From Runella slithyformis DSM 19594 (lineage in GTDB: Bacteria > Bacteroidota > Bacteroidia > Cytophagales > Spirosomataceae): a DNA stretch of 64,000 nucleotides. Location: contig NC_015703.1 in NCBI RefSeq assembly GCF_000218895.1, positions 3,733,001 through 3,797,000 of the forward strand. The letters run 5' to 3'. The position numbers were made by a program, and so were the translations under genes. Numbering within the stretch: position 1 is the stretch's first letter; every line of letters begins with the position of its first letter. The notes beneath the pieces were generated by a model. That model saw only the letters and a program-made list of their open reading frames with translations. It searched no databases and was not told the DNA's origin. This document shows, one piece after another, positions 9,141 through 18,575 of this stretch.

Positions 9141-9179
9141 ATCGGCCTTCCCTTTTTGGAGATTGAAGGGAAGGCCGAT
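9141..9179. terminator. Hairpin between convergent genes
   Basis: Perfect 14-bp arms (9141-9154 and 9166-9179) with an 11-nt loop lie between the convergent DUF2147 and barrel genes, 4-5 bases from each stop codon. There is no long T tract, but position and symmetry suggest a bidirectional terminator. Confidence 0.7.
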
Positions 9180-9184
9180 ACCGA

Positions 9185-10219
9185 TTAAGGACTTACTAAA
9201 TTGATACTTACGTTAAAATAAAGCGGGTTGCCGAGGGTATTCTCAAACAAAGGTTTTTGGTTTTGGGTGGGGTTTTGTGAATTGAAGGCATTGAAACGCC
9301 AATTGTATCGCAGCCCTGCCTGGGCCGAAAGCCAAATAAAACCCGTAATTTTCTGTTCAAACATAATTCGCGGTTTCAGTTCGCCGCGACGCAGGTGCAG
9401 CGGTGCGTTTCCTGCTCTTTCCAGATAATAAGCATTTCCTTCAATTTCGTAGCCCGCCATCAGATAAGACGTAGGGGAGAAATTGCGCCGAACATGCGCC
9501 TTGGCCGGTAAAATGGCTTCCACTCCCCATGTTTGGTTAAAGGTACGGTTGTATAAAATGACAGGAATGTGCAGCACCTGCCCTGCACGGTAGGTGCGCG
9601 AGAGGCCCAAACCCCACATAAAATTATCATCTTTTTTCCATCCGTAAATGGCGGTGCCGCTAAACGTTAAGCCTTTTGTATTGAGTGCCGAAAAGTTACG
9701 ATAGTTGCCGTTGAGGTCAGCGTTGGCCTGAATGATCAAAAAGTTTTTATTGTTGAGCGGTTTAAAAACCGTGACGTTGATGCCTGTGCTGTTGAGGGCT
9801 TGTAAAGGCTGAAAAAAAGCACCCGAACGCTCCGGATTGCTCAGGGCAACCCGCGTATTCCAATACGTAACACCTAAGTTAAGGATGAGATTTGATCGGG
9901 ATATCACAGGCGTATTGACTCCCAGCCGAAAACCGCCGAAGGTTTTGACGTGGGTTTCGGCGGTGGAGATAACCTGCGCCATACCATGTGTACCGACCGA
10001 GGCTAAATGAAAAGGCAACTGCGACTCATAGCCTATCGAAATGAGTTTAGTGGGAGATAAATAATTCACTTTTTGAGTGCAAAAAGTTTTGATCACCTTA
10101 TCATCAGCATCACCGAATTCTTCAAAGTTAAATTCATCGGCGGTTTTGGTAGTGTCGGTTTGACTGAATGAGAAAAGTGGAAAGAAGGCCATGACGGCCA
10201 GCATTAATTTTTTTTTCAT
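9185..10219 (-). CDS. Outer-membrane beta-barrel protein (DUF6268-like)
   Basis: A 344-residue protein. The start at 10219 is chosen because MKKKLMLAVMAFFPLFSFSQ is a clean signal peptide; the frame extends 11 codons upstream without a reason to use them. After a short acidic linker (DEFNFEEFGDADDK) the chain is a succession of alternating amphipathic strands (LISIGYESQLPF, LILNLGVTYWNTRVAL, NFLIIQANADLNG, FMWGLGLSRTYRAG, YLMAGYEIEGNAYYLE, IWLSAQAGLRYNWRF), as in a transmembrane barrel, and it ends in a strand (LYFNVSINLVSP). The DUF6268 label is from general resemblance. Function is unknown; no operon partner is visible. Confidence 0.7.
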   Translation of the reverse strand: MKKKLMLAVMAFFPLFSFSQTDTTKTADEFNFEEFGDADDKVIKTFCTQKVNYLSPTKLISIGYESQLPFHLASVGTHGMAQVISTAETHVKTFGGFRLGVNTPVISRSNLILNLGVTYWNTRVALSNPERSGAFFQPLQALNSTGINVTVFKPLNNKNFLIIQANADLNGNYRNFSALNTKGLTFSGTAIYGWKKDDNFMWGLGLSRTYRAGQVLHIPVILYNRTFNQTWGVEAILPAKAHVRRNFSPTSYLMAGYEIEGNAYYLERAGNAPLHLRRGELKPRIMFEQKITGFIWLSAQAGLRYNWRFNAFNSQNPTQNQKPLFENTLGNPLYFNVSINLVSP

Positions 10220-10723
10220 AGTTCTGATTTTCGGTTTGTTTGCTTTTATCATTAATGTTTTCTTTCCATTAACGGTAATTAGTTTAAATGTTATTTGTCA
10301 TGCGTAAGTATATATTTGAGAGCGTATAGTAAGTTTTAATTATTACAAAGGAACTATTCAAATACTTTTCCCTGCATGTTGCAATATACACTATTTATGA
10401 CAAATTAGGCCGGATTGGAGATTTGAAATTGAGTGTATTTGTAATTAATTAATTGATTTACAAATAATTAATGAAGTATGGGGGTATTCCGGCCATAATA
10501 ATTTTTATTGTATTCGCTGCACTATGGAGGCTTCAAACAGCAAGGGTTTAAAATGCACTTTGGGGAGCATCCATCTGTGCGATAAAATGCCGTTTCCGTT
10601 TACCGTTGCGGTGATGCTTACAAACTATAAAGGGAAAGGCAACTGAAAGTTGGTTTGCCGACGCTGTAGCTGAAAATGAAAAATCAGTACGGAGTTTTCT
10701 TTGTGGGGAGAGGCTCAAAGCAA
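10220..10723. other. Gene-poor stretch with AT-rich inverted repeats
   Basis: About 500 bases without a convincing gene; the 64-codon frame at 10548-10742 on the minus strand lacks family signatures and runs into the hairpin. Visible structure: a 9-bp inverted repeat (tatttgtaa at 10436-10444 with its complement at 10458-10466) around an AT-only spacer, flanked by a wider repeat pair ggccgga/tccggcc. The left part should contain the promoter of the barrel gene (start 10219). Nothing else is recognised. Confidence 0.5.
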
Positions 10724-10771
10724 AGCGCCACCACCACCGCAATGGCCTTCCATTGCGGTGGTGGTGGCGCT
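10724..10771. terminator. Perfect 22-bp hairpin downstream of the SusCD operon
   Basis: Left arm 10724-10745 and right arm 10750-10771 are perfect reverse complements over 22 bp, with a 4-nt CCTT loop. The stem contains a run of CCACCACCACC/GGTGGTGGTGG. It lies 30 bases past the stop of the last gene of the SusC/SusD/lipoprotein operon (minus strand). A T tract does not follow on that strand, so it may act as an mRNA 3' stabiliser as much as a classical terminator. Confidence 0.75.
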
Positions 10772-10800
10772 AAAAATACGCGTGCAATTAATTTAGGTAT

Positions 10801-11433
10801 TTAGCGCAGCGGCTGATAAATCGTAGCGCGGGTATCTACCCGAATTACCACGCGGCAGTCGCCTGCCTGGCCGCGGGTTTCGTCACAGATGCCATCGTGG
10901 AAAGCATCAAAACGGCGTCCATCTTGGGTATTAACCACAAACTTCACCTGAAATGTATCTCCCGAACGGATAGATGACAACGCAATCCCGCAGGCTTGGG
11001 CAGCTTGGGCGGCGGTGATATTAACCGTGGCGGGCAGCGTTTCTACTGTGCGTAAAAGGCGGTCGCCGGGTGTGGCCAAACGGCTCGGTAGCGGTGCGTA
11101 GGCCGCATTGGGGTAGGCACAATTGACCCCTACGCCGCAAGTAGTCATGCCCGTTGTAAGGGCTACGCGGGGGTTGTTAAAACCAATCCAGAGTTCAATG
11201 GATTTCACTGCTACATTGCGCCCGAAGTCTTCGCCTTTGAGGTTGAATTCAAAATCAGCAGTAGCTAAATTGCTAAAGTTAAAAAATGACTTACTGCGGT
11301 TTACTTCCGCTATTGCCACCGCACCATTGGGTACAACAGGGATGGGGTCTTTGGTTTGACAAGCATCAAAAGAAATGACTATCCCACCCGAAAGAATCAA
11401 TAAAATGAGGTATATACTGTGTGCTTTTTTCAT
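10801..11433 (-). CDS. SusCD-associated lipoprotein of unknown fold
   Basis: A 210-residue protein with a lipoprotein signal (LILSGGIVISFDAC, lipobox Cys25). The mature part contains beta-strand-rich segments and several Cys (TTCGVGVNCAYPN, QACGIAL, DGICDETRGQAGDC). It is the last gene of the operon, 13 bases after the SusD gene. Third genes in SusCD operons often encode surface-exposed glycan- or ligand-binding lipoproteins, so a role in substrate capture at the outer membrane is a reasonable inference. The DGICDETR...DCRVVIRV segment may form a disulfide-stabilised loop. No named family recognised. Confidence 0.7.
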   Translation of the reverse strand: MKKAHSIYLILLILSGGIVISFDACQTKDPIPVVPNGAVAIAEVNRSKSFFNFSNLATADFEFNLKGEDFGRNVAVKSIELWIGFNNPRVALTTGMTTCGVGVNCAYPNAAYAPLPSRLATPGDRLLRTVETLPATVNITAAQAAQACGIALSSIRSGDTFQVKFVVNTQDGRRFDAFHDGICDETRGQAGDCRVVIRVDTRATIYQPLR

Positions 11434-11446
11434 AGTTTTTTAAATT

Positions 11447-13036
11447 TTATAAATCCCAAAATACCGGCGTAACAAAATTGTTTTGTGCCGGAGCATTGGG
11501 GTTAGTGGTTAGCTCACGCAAAGAGTATAAAAACCGCAATGGAAACGGGTTGACAGGTGCAATAGGTGTCATCAAGGTTGGGATACCCGTACGGCGGTAG
11601 TCATTGTAAGACTCGATGCCATTACCATACATGGCAATATACTTTTGGTTCATCACAATGTTTAAGCGGGCAGCGGGAGTGGTGGCTGCATCGTATTGTG
11701 TCAAAATGCGATTAACAAAAGCAGTGCTGGTGGCTTGCGGGATTTGCGGGCCGAGGTTGCCGGGCGATGTCAAAAAAGTATTAATGGCCTGTAAGTGCTG
11801 AGTAATACCGTTTTGCAGGTAGGTGCGTGCCTCGCCGCTGGTACCGAGGGTAAGCGCTGTTTCGGCCAAAATAAAGTTGGTCATGTAGCTGGTAGCTATG
11901 GGAAAAATCCCCGCACCGGACCCGTCAGAAGTACCTACGATGCGATGTGCAGCGGGGGTATTCGTACCTGTATTGGTCAAAAACTGCAAGGTAGTGGGTA
12001 GGTTACGGATGGGGTTGTTGTCGTACAAACCGCCGTAAGGATAAATTCCAAAGGTAGAGCGTTGGGCGTTATCGGCGGGGATACCCGTGGGGTCGCCGGT
12101 AAAACGCCCGCCGTAGCCATTTCCTGTGGTAGTAAAGTTTACGCCCGCGTTGGCATTTTGGCGATAAATGTAGTAGCGCAAGCGCAAATCATCAGCATTC
12201 AATAGGCTTTCCATGAATCCTTGGTCCATGTAGAAGTCTTTGGTAGCGCGGTATTCGCTGATGTGATTTGGGTGGCGGTTTTGGGGCGTTTCGGTAGTTC
12301 CAAAGCGAAAAACCCAATCTTGCGTACCTGTTGTAATGAGTTGATTGGCGGCAATGAGTGCATTGATATCGCGAATCACCCGTTCGCGCTCACTTGGCAC
12401 CAATCGAATCTGATTGAGGAGTTTGAGTTTGAGCGTATTGGCTGCCCGAACCCAAAGCGCCCGGTCGCCGCGATAAAACAAATCGGCGGTACCCGGTGAA
12501 ATGTACGGGTTACGGTTTAAATCAGCGATGCCTTCGTCAATAAGCCTGAAAAGGTCTTTGTACACATCTTCGCCTTTGTCAAACTTAGGGGTCAGGTTGG
12601 GTTCGCCTTGTACCGCTTCGGTGTAGGGTACGTCGCCCCAAAGATCCACCATGATGCTGTAAATGTACGCCTTTTCGATTTTGGCCATGCCTACGTAGCC
12701 AAAACTCTTGGTCTCGGTGCCATTTTTGATGATGATTTCGATGTCGTTGAGTGCTTGGGCATACAGGTTGTTCCAGTTGGTTTGAAAAGTAGAACCTGTA
12801 TAATCAAAACGACTAAACCCTCCAATCGTAGCATGTTGCATAACAACAGTTGCGACGCGGTTAAGGGTGCCGCCACCAATATTGACTCCCAGCGATACTT
12901 GCGTAGCGGGCAGCAGGAGTTCGAGTACGGGTTGTGAGGGGTTGTTGGGGTCGGTGTTTACGTCCAAAAACCTGTCACAACCGCTCATTGTCAAAATTGA
13001 GAAAATGAGCAAAAAACAATTGATTATTTTTTTCAT
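11447..13036 (-). CDS. SusD/RagB-family outer-membrane lipoprotein
   Basis: A 529-residue lipoprotein (LLIFSILTMSGC, lipobox Cys20) that begins with the classic post-lipobox RFLDVNTDPNNPSQP. This motif and the repeated TPR-like helices (LYAQALNDIEIIIKNG, MAKIEKAYIYSIMVDLWGDVPYTEA) identify the SusD-like_2 branch. SusD-like lipoproteins form the extracellular lid over their SusC partner and bind incoming nutrients. It sits 20 bases downstream of the SusC gene and 13 upstream of the small lipoprotein, forming a three-gene unit. The substrate cannot be read from sequence, and no glycosidase is within the operon. Confidence 0.95.
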   Translation of the reverse strand: MKKIINCFLLIFSILTMSGCDRFLDVNTDPNNPSQPVLELLLPATQVSLGVNIGGGTLNRVATVVMQHATIGGFSRFDYTGSTFQTNWNNLYAQALNDIEIIIKNGTETKSFGYVGMAKIEKAYIYSIMVDLWGDVPYTEAVQGEPNLTPKFDKGEDVYKDLFRLIDEGIADLNRNPYISPGTADLFYRGDRALWVRAANTLKLKLLNQIRLVPSERERVIRDINALIAANQLITTGTQDWVFRFGTTETPQNRHPNHISEYRATKDFYMDQGFMESLLNADDLRLRYYIYRQNANAGVNFTTTGNGYGGRFTGDPTGIPADNAQRSTFGIYPYGGLYDNNPIRNLPTTLQFLTNTGTNTPAAHRIVGTSDGSGAGIFPIATSYMTNFILAETALTLGTSGEARTYLQNGITQHLQAINTFLTSPGNLGPQIPQATSTAFVNRILTQYDAATTPAARLNIVMNQKYIAMYGNGIESYNDYRRTGIPTLMTPIAPVNPFPLRFLYSLRELTTNPNAPAQNNFVTPVFWDL

Positions 13037-13056
13037 AAATGTGATGCTTTTTGAGG

Positions 13057-16000
13057 TTAGAACGTCACTCTGAGATTGACACCAAAGCGACGGGTAGTAG
13101 GAATAGCCACCAATTCAAAGCCCTGTGCATTGCCTACCCCGAGGGAGTTTACTTCGGGGTCGAGGTTCATGTATTTGGGGAAATTGGGCGCTTTAAACCA
13201 TAAGTTTCTGCCACTCAATGAAATACTGGCTGAACCGAAAGGCGTTTTGGAAAGCCATTTGGTGGGTATTTGGTAGGCCATCGAAACCTCGCGCAAACGA
13301 ATCACGCTGGCATCCCATACCCGAAACTCGTCGGCAGTACCTTGGCTACCTGCAAAAGCGCCTGTACCAAAGAAAAACTCATTGACCGATATAGGAATGT
13401 TGTTAGGTTGCTTTTTGCCATCACTGCTCAAAATCGGCAGTCGTGTGATGGGGTCACCCAATACGCCCTGCGGTACCCATACCTGATTGCGGTCTTCGGT
13501 GTCGCGGGTAGAGCCACGAGCGAGCATCTCTGCCATTGAGACAGAAAGCAAATCACCTCCATCACGGTAATCTATCAACGCACTGAACGAGAATCCTTTG
13601 TACGAAAGGCTGTTGGTGATGCCGACAAAAAAGCGGGGGTTGGGGTCGCCTACGGCGGCTTGGCGGTCGGCAATGATGGCCTTACCCGTACGAGGATTGA
13701 CGAGTAGATTACCTTCATCGTCGCGTAAGTAAACATCGCCGCGGATAAGCCCGTAAGGACGGTCTACTATGTGCATACTGCTGATGGAGGTTGTTACACC
13801 GCTGTACGTTAATTCTTGCGGGCCTCCGAGGTCAAGTACAATATTGCGGTTGCGGGTGAAGGCCGTATAAATATTCCACTTGAAGCCGTTAGAAAGTAGT
13901 ACAGGCGTCAAATCTAAGCCTAACTCCCAACCACGGTTGCGGACTTTTCCGAGATTGACCACACGCGTCAGGTAGCCGGAAGACGCCGGCAAGTCCACTG
14001 TAAAAATTTGGTCACTACTTACTTTATTATACCAGGCCAAGTCAATTCCGACACGGTTGTTGAAAAGCTTCGCCTCAGCACCAAATTCCAATTCGGTAAT
14101 TTTTTCGGGCTGTAAAGCGCTGCTGCCGAGTCGGTTACCCTGGGTCATGGTGTTCACCCCGTTGAAAGGCGTACCCGTATCAATGGGTGCAGGATTGCTT
14201 ATCGTTGGGTTAATGGAAAACACGGTTTGTGTTTGATAAGCACCGGCTTCGTTGCCTACTTGCGTTAACCCCCCACGAATTTTTAAAAAGTTGAAGCGTT
14301 TGGATTTAAAATTAAGCAAATCCGACAATATCACCGAGCCATTGATACCTCCGTAGGAGTAGCTGCGATTGCCTTTGGCTAAAGTTGAGGAAATGTCGTT
14401 GCGGCCTACCAAGTTAACAAAAAACATGTCTTTGTGCGAAAACTGCAAATCGGCAAAGTGCGCAATAAAACGTTGTTTTACCAAGCCTCCACCGATGGCC
14501 TGCTGTACGCGGGTGTTGTCCAGGTCGTTGATACCCGGTACAATGATGCCATCACCAAAAACCGATTGGCGGTCGGTAACGCGCTGATTGGCGTTTTGAC
14601 CCAAAATCATGCGCATATTCCAGTTGGGCGTGAGGTCGCGGGTGATGGTCGCCAAAAACGTCCAGTCCAATTCTTGGCGGTAGATGTTATCGTCGGTAAC
14701 GTTGCCATTGGGGAAAATTTCCCCGCCGCGCCCATTGACATTGCGTCGGCGGTCGTTGTAGCCGTTGAAACCGGCAGTAGCTTGCAGATTAAGCCAGGAA
14801 GTGGCATCAATTCCTGCCGTAAATTTACCAAAATAGCGATCTACCTTGCTCGTAAACGGTGAGCTTTCAACCGACCAATAGGGATTGTCTATGCCAAAAC
14901 GGTCGTAAATACTGCCACCCGTGATGGGGTTGCGGTATGGGTAGCCCGTCAAATCATAGCTGGTGGGAGTCCAGGGCAAAATCTCGATTGCCGATGGACC
15001 GGATCCGATACTTGATGACAACTGTGGTGATTCCTGGTTGGTACTCACGTAGTTAATCGTACCGTTCAGATAAAGGCCATTGTCGAGCGTAGCTTGTCCG
15101 CCCAAACTCAAGCTGGTACGATTGATATTATTGAAGGGTACAATTCCCTTGTTGTCCATGCGTGAAATCCCTGCCGAAATACTGGCTTTCTCGCCACCTC
15201 CTTGGATACTGATGGCGTTTTCATAGACATGTCCGCGCTCATAAAAATTATCAAAGTTGGCTTGCCCAAATGGCTCATATTTCACTCTCTTTCCTACTAA
15301 TTCCGGAAAAACTGCCCCGAAACGGTTGGCCAAAGGGTGCGGTATGGAGTCAATGGCTGAGTAAGGCGCTCCCCAAGACCCAAATACACCCAAGCGGGTA
15401 TCCCACTCAGTACCCTGCCCATACGTGGTTTGGTATTCGGGAGAGCCGGCTATTTTTTCGGTAGAATAAGAAGTATTGTAAGCGATCTCTAAACCTTTTT
15501 TGCTTTTGATTTTACCGTTTTTGGTCGTGATGATGATGGCCCCGTTGGCCGCCCGTGAACCATAAAGAGCCGCTGCTGCTGCTCCTTTCAGTACCGTCAT
15601 GGACTCAATATTGTTGGGGTCGAGGTCAAAGGCGCGGTTGGTAAACGTTGCCCCGGCAGCAAAGCCCCCGTCGGTACTGAAAGAAGAGTTGTCGAAAGGA
15701 ACGCCATCCACTACAAAAAGCGGTTGGTTATTGTTGGAAAGCGAAGAGTTGCCTCGGATTGTGATATTGGTACCACCACCTGCCGCTCCACCGGAGCCTT
15801 GGATATTTACGCCGGCTACCTTCCCGGACAATGCCCGCAGTGGGTCAGGTTCCGATACCTGTTGGAGTTGGTTGCTTTTAATGGTACTTACCGAATACCC
15901 CAGTGCTTTTTTCTCCCGCTGAATCCCTGCGGCGGTTACTACCACTTCCGAGAGTTGCTTGGTATCCACACCAAGTTTCACATCAATCGCAGAGGCATTG

Positions 16001-16260
16001 CCTATGTTTATTTCTTGGGAAGCGTATCCTACAAACGAAAAAACCAACGTTTTGGCTGTTTCGGGTACACTGAGTTGATAAGTTCCCTGCGCATCTGTAA
16101 CCGTACCGGAAGAAGCCCCCTTGACTACGATCGATACACCGGGTAAGGTAGTGCCGTCTTCGGCAGCTGTTACTTTACCCCGAATTATTTTTTGCTGTGC
16201 CGAGGCGTTCCAAAAACAGCAAAAAAGTAATCCTAAACCTAAAAGTATTCGTTTTTTCAT
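13057..16260 (-). CDS. SusC/RagA-family TonB-linked outer-membrane transporter
   Basis: A 1067-residue TonB-dependent transporter. Order of parts: signal peptide (to about residue 21, ASAQ), CarboxypepD_reg-like domain (IIRGKVTAAEDGTTLPGVSI), plug domain with the SusC signatures LRALSGKVAGVNIQG and NQPLFVVDGVPFDN, then a long barrel ending in the strand FGVNLRVTF. It drives TonB-dependent import of a ligand caught by the SusD lipoprotein encoded next. No anti-sigma or SARP gene is adjacent; instead a decayed membrane-AraC-type remnant lies upstream on the same strand. Substrate unknown. Confidence 0.96.
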   Translation of the reverse strand: MKKRILLGLGLLFCCFWNASAQQKIIRGKVTAAEDGTTLPGVSIVVKGASSGTVTDAQGTYQLSVPETAKTLVFSFVGYASQEINIGNASAIDVKLGVDTKQLSEVVVTAAGIQREKKALGYSVSTIKSNQLQQVSEPDPLRALSGKVAGVNIQGSGGAAGGGTNITIRGNSSLSNNNQPLFVVDGVPFDNSSFSTDGGFAAGATFTNRAFDLDPNNIESMTVLKGAAAAALYGSRAANGAIIITTKNGKIKSKKGLEIAYNTSYSTEKIAGSPEYQTTYGQGTEWDTRLGVFGSWGAPYSAIDSIPHPLANRFGAVFPELVGKRVKYEPFGQANFDNFYERGHVYENAISIQGGGEKASISAGISRMDNKGIVPFNNINRTSLSLGGQATLDNGLYLNGTINYVSTNQESPQLSSSIGSGPSAIEILPWTPTSYDLTGYPYRNPITGGSIYDRFGIDNPYWSVESSPFTSKVDRYFGKFTAGIDATSWLNLQATAGFNGYNDRRRNVNGRGGEIFPNGNVTDDNIYRQELDWTFLATITRDLTPNWNMRMILGQNANQRVTDRQSVFGDGIIVPGINDLDNTRVQQAIGGGLVKQRFIAHFADLQFSHKDMFFVNLVGRNDISSTLAKGNRSYSYGGINGSVILSDLLNFKSKRFNFLKIRGGLTQVGNEAGAYQTQTVFSINPTISNPAPIDTGTPFNGVNTMTQGNRLGSSALQPEKITELEFGAEAKLFNNRVGIDLAWYNKVSSDQIFTVDLPASSGYLTRVVNLGKVRNRGWELGLDLTPVLLSNGFKWNIYTAFTRNRNIVLDLGGPQELTYSGVTTSISSMHIVDRPYGLIRGDVYLRDDEGNLLVNPRTGKAIIADRQAAVGDPNPRFFVGITNSLSYKGFSFSALIDYRDGGDLLSVSMAEMLARGSTRDTEDRNQVWVPQGVLGDPITRLPILSSDGKKQPNNIPISVNEFFFGTGAFAGSQGTADEFRVWDASVIRLREVSMAYQIPTKWLSKTPFGSASISLSGRNLWFKAPNFPKYMNLDPEVNSLGVGNAQGFELVAIPTTRRFGVNLRVTF

Positions 16261-16482
16261 AAAATTTTGGATTTAGTTGATAAATTGGGCATTGACACCT
16301 CAGTTCGATTAAAAAACTGTGGGAAACTGCGATGTTATTCTTAAAAAACCAAAAAATCGGAATAAAGTTTTGTAAAATAGATAATTTGCAAAATCAAAAA
16401 ACATGAGCCATCGACTTGTGTTTTTTTTGACTTTGCCGGTGTTTCGGTACCGATGAATGCGTGTTTAAAGTTGCCGAAAGTA

Positions 16483-16880
16483 TCAAATCATCATTTTGGA
16501 TGAAAATGATAAAACTCCGTTGGTTTGGATAGTTTCAACCTTTTGTTGGTGACTGTAAAACAGAAAAGGGGCAAATAGGCAAAGTGTATCTGCGGACAAA
16601 ATAAAATGTAAAGCGTCTGTTTTGAGGCTGAGTTTGGCAGTTGACGTGAGCGCAGGGGTATAAAGAAATAAAAGCGGCCCGTGTATAAACGGCAACGGAA
16701 AATTGAACCAAATAATCAGCGGACAGCTGTAGATGAGCCTCGTTTTGAAACAATAATAACTCAAGTGGGGAATTCCGATCATCCATACTCCCGGAATGGT
16801 ATCGGCTCCGATTCGACCTCGCTTGGTGAGCATAAGCAACGACCCAAAAAAGCGATAAAGATTCCGAAGGTGTAGAGCAT
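16483..16880 (-). pseudogene. Remnant of an AraC-type regulator with membrane N-terminal domain
   Basis: Two overlapping minus-strand frames together give a recognisable N-terminal membrane sensor: MLYTFGIFIAFLG in one frame, then (after a shift near the T6/G3 run at 16848-16859) LLMLTKRGRIGADTIPGVWM, IIWFNFPLPFIHGPLLFLYTPALTS and ALHFILSADTLCLFAPFLFY in the other. The order of an LLL.KKG segment, a LPLLHGP-FLYLY block and a LLHFLPFLL.. block is that of Bacteroidota regulators with a seven-helix-like N-terminal half and a C-terminal AraC HTH. Here the frame stops after about 130 residues and no HTH follows before the SusC gene, so the gene is truncated as well as shifted. Confidence 0.5.
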
Positions 16881-17036
16881 GGTCCAAAAATGGGTGTACA
16901 GACCAATGAGGCTATCCTGCACGGTACGCCCGCTGTAAGCCGGATGTTTTTTTGGCCCAATCGCTTTTATGATCGGCAACCCTTCATGTTGTTGGTGAAA
17001 ATACCAACAACGGTTCAAAACGGCATAAAGAACATG

Positions 17037-17404
17037 CTATGCATTCCTCAGAATTTTTTCCAACTTTCTTCCCTTCGCCAACTCCTCGACCAACTTATCC
17101 AAATACCGGACCTTTCTTGTCAGGGGATTTTCTATTTCCTCGATCCGATACCCGCAGATCAGCCCCTTATGAGATGGGCATTGGGGTTTAGATCAGCCTT
17201 CTGAAAGAATTCTTCAAAAGACAGTTTATCGTCAATGTGCGCTTGCAGTATTTGGGCGGAAAAGCCCGTCAGCCATTCAATGACTTGGTGTAATTCCTCC
17301 TTCGTTCTTCCTTTCTTTTCTACTTTGTTGACATAGTGCGGATACACCGAAGCGAAGGTCATGGCCGCGAAACGTTCATCGTGTGTTTTCATAGTTTCTA
17401 TCAT
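17037..17404 (-). pseudogene. DUF2200 gene interrupted by a one-base frameshift
   Basis: The first frame (17404-17159) encodes the N-terminal part of a DUF2200 protein: [48 protein letters not shown], then a stop. One base beyond, in another frame, the family continues without a gap: [33 protein letters not shown] and LEKILRNA, ending in TAG at 17039-17037. A missing base in the GGGG run around 17158-17161 explains the break; repaired, the product would be about 122 aa, the normal DUF2200 length. It may be genuine decay, slippage, or a homopolymer sequencing error. Function of DUF2200 is unknown. Confidence 0.85.
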
Positions 17405-17444
17405 TTTTGCCGCTGTCGGTCTTATGACCGACAGCCCTTCAAAA

Positions 17445-18338
17445 TCACTCTCCTTTCACGTATTTGCGCCAGTTATGTTGTTCTTTAAAGCCCAGCACTT
17501 CACGGATTTTACGATTGGAAAACAGGGCTTCGTGCTCTTCCAATCCCCGCGTTATGGGTACATTCGGAAAAAATCTTGCCGCCAATTCTTTACTCGGAAT
17601 AATGGCCCCGTTGTGGTCATTGCCGGCGTTGAACACCTGATAGCCTAGGCCGTCTTTTTTCAAACACAGGTCTACGATCTGCCCCAGGTCGCGGGCATCA
17701 ATATAACAGAAGGCATTGCGGCGGCGCACTTCGGGGTGTTTAAAATAATGCGGAAACAGTTCAGCATACTCGTGCGGCTCGATCACATTGCCGATGCGAA
17801 GGGCGTAAATATCTACGCCTGACCGTCGCTGAAAGGTGCGGGCCGTTTTTTCATTGACCACCTTCGACAATCCGTAGCTATCCATCGGGTCCACGTCGTA
17901 ATCTTCCTCCAACGGCAACACGTGAGGGTCGGTGTGTCCGTCGGAAAAGCAGATACCGTAAGTGGTCTCCGACGAGGCAATGATGATCTTTTTAATGCCC
18001 AGTTTCACGGCTGCTTCAATCACATTGTAGGTGCCCACGGTATTGACCCGAAACGTTTCATTATCAGGCTTCAATAAGATGCGGGGCACGGCCGCAAAAT
18101 GGACCACGGCATCAAAGGAGGGTACACCCGTGCCCGGTTCCAATTCATCAAACCCGGTATAGGACGTCATGGCATTGAACATTTGTCCGGAATCGGTAAT
18201 ATCGGCGGTCAGATTGTCCACGCCCGGGTGATTCAGCGGCGTCAGGTCTACGTTCAGTACTTTATGGCCTTGGTCGAGCAGGTACGGAATGACGTGCTTT
18301 CCTGCTTTTCCCGAGCCTCCTGTAAAAAATAGTCGCAT
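17445..18338 (-). CDS. NAD(P)-dependent epimerase/dehydratase (extended SDR)
   Basis: A 297-residue Rossmann enzyme of the extended short-chain dehydrogenase family. The nucleotide site is FFTGGSGKAGKHV; FDAVVHFAAVPR marks the NNAG-equivalent strand; the catalytic dyad is Tyr and Lys in SYGLSKVVNEK; the Ser is in IIASSETTYG. A C-terminal segment (YIDARDLGQIVDLCL) is typical of sugar epimerase-like members. The family acts on nucleotide sugars or related carbonyl compounds; this member's substrate is unknown. It begins just downstream of an intergenic palindromic repeat and has no obvious operon partner. Confidence 0.88.
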   Translation of the reverse strand: MRLFFTGGSGKAGKHVIPYLLDQGHKVLNVDLTPLNHPGVDNLTADITDSGQMFNAMTSYTGFDELEPGTGVPSFDAVVHFAAVPRILLKPDNETFRVNTVGTYNVIEAAVKLGIKKIIIASSETTYGICFSDGHTDPHVLPLEEDYDVDPMDSYGLSKVVNEKTARTFQRRSGVDIYALRIGNVIEPHEYAELFPHYFKHPEVRRRNAFCYIDARDLGQIVDLCLKKDGLGYQVFNAGNDHNGAIIPSKELAARFFPNVPITRGLEEHEALFSNRKIREVLGFKEQHNWRKYVKGE

Positions 18339-18404
18339 TTTAGTTAGTGGTTTCCCTATTTATGAATGATTTATTAGAATATAAAGATTTTGATGAAAAT
18401 ATCA

Positions 18405-18525
18405 GAACACGGATGAGGCGAATCCCGAAAGCGTTCGGGAACACGGATTCTACGGATTGCCGTTGCGATTTATAAAATCCGTGATGGAACATCCGCGTTT
18501 TCGCTGCGGCGAACCGTCCGTGTTC
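18405..18525. repeat. Intergenic cluster of short palindromes
   Basis: Between the SDR and RES genes: gaacacgga (18405-18413) pairs with tccgtgttc (18517-18525), and inside it tcccgaa/ttcggga form a hairpin (18423-18440). The words CACGGAT and ATCCGTG recur. The minus-strand frame 18340-18528 is an accident of this repeat. This belongs to the dispersed non-coding repeats seen elsewhere in the window. Confidence 0.65.
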
Positions 18526-18575
18526 CATTTTTTGAAGTTCGTTAAATTGTTGTAACTACGAAAAGGGTTAAAGGC

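Noticed and set aside
10548-10742. 64-codon minus-strand frame
   Set aside because: Overlaps the start of the long hairpin and has no protein signature.
18340-18528. 62-codon minus-strand frame
   Set aside because: Made of palindromic repeat DNA between the SDR and RES genes.
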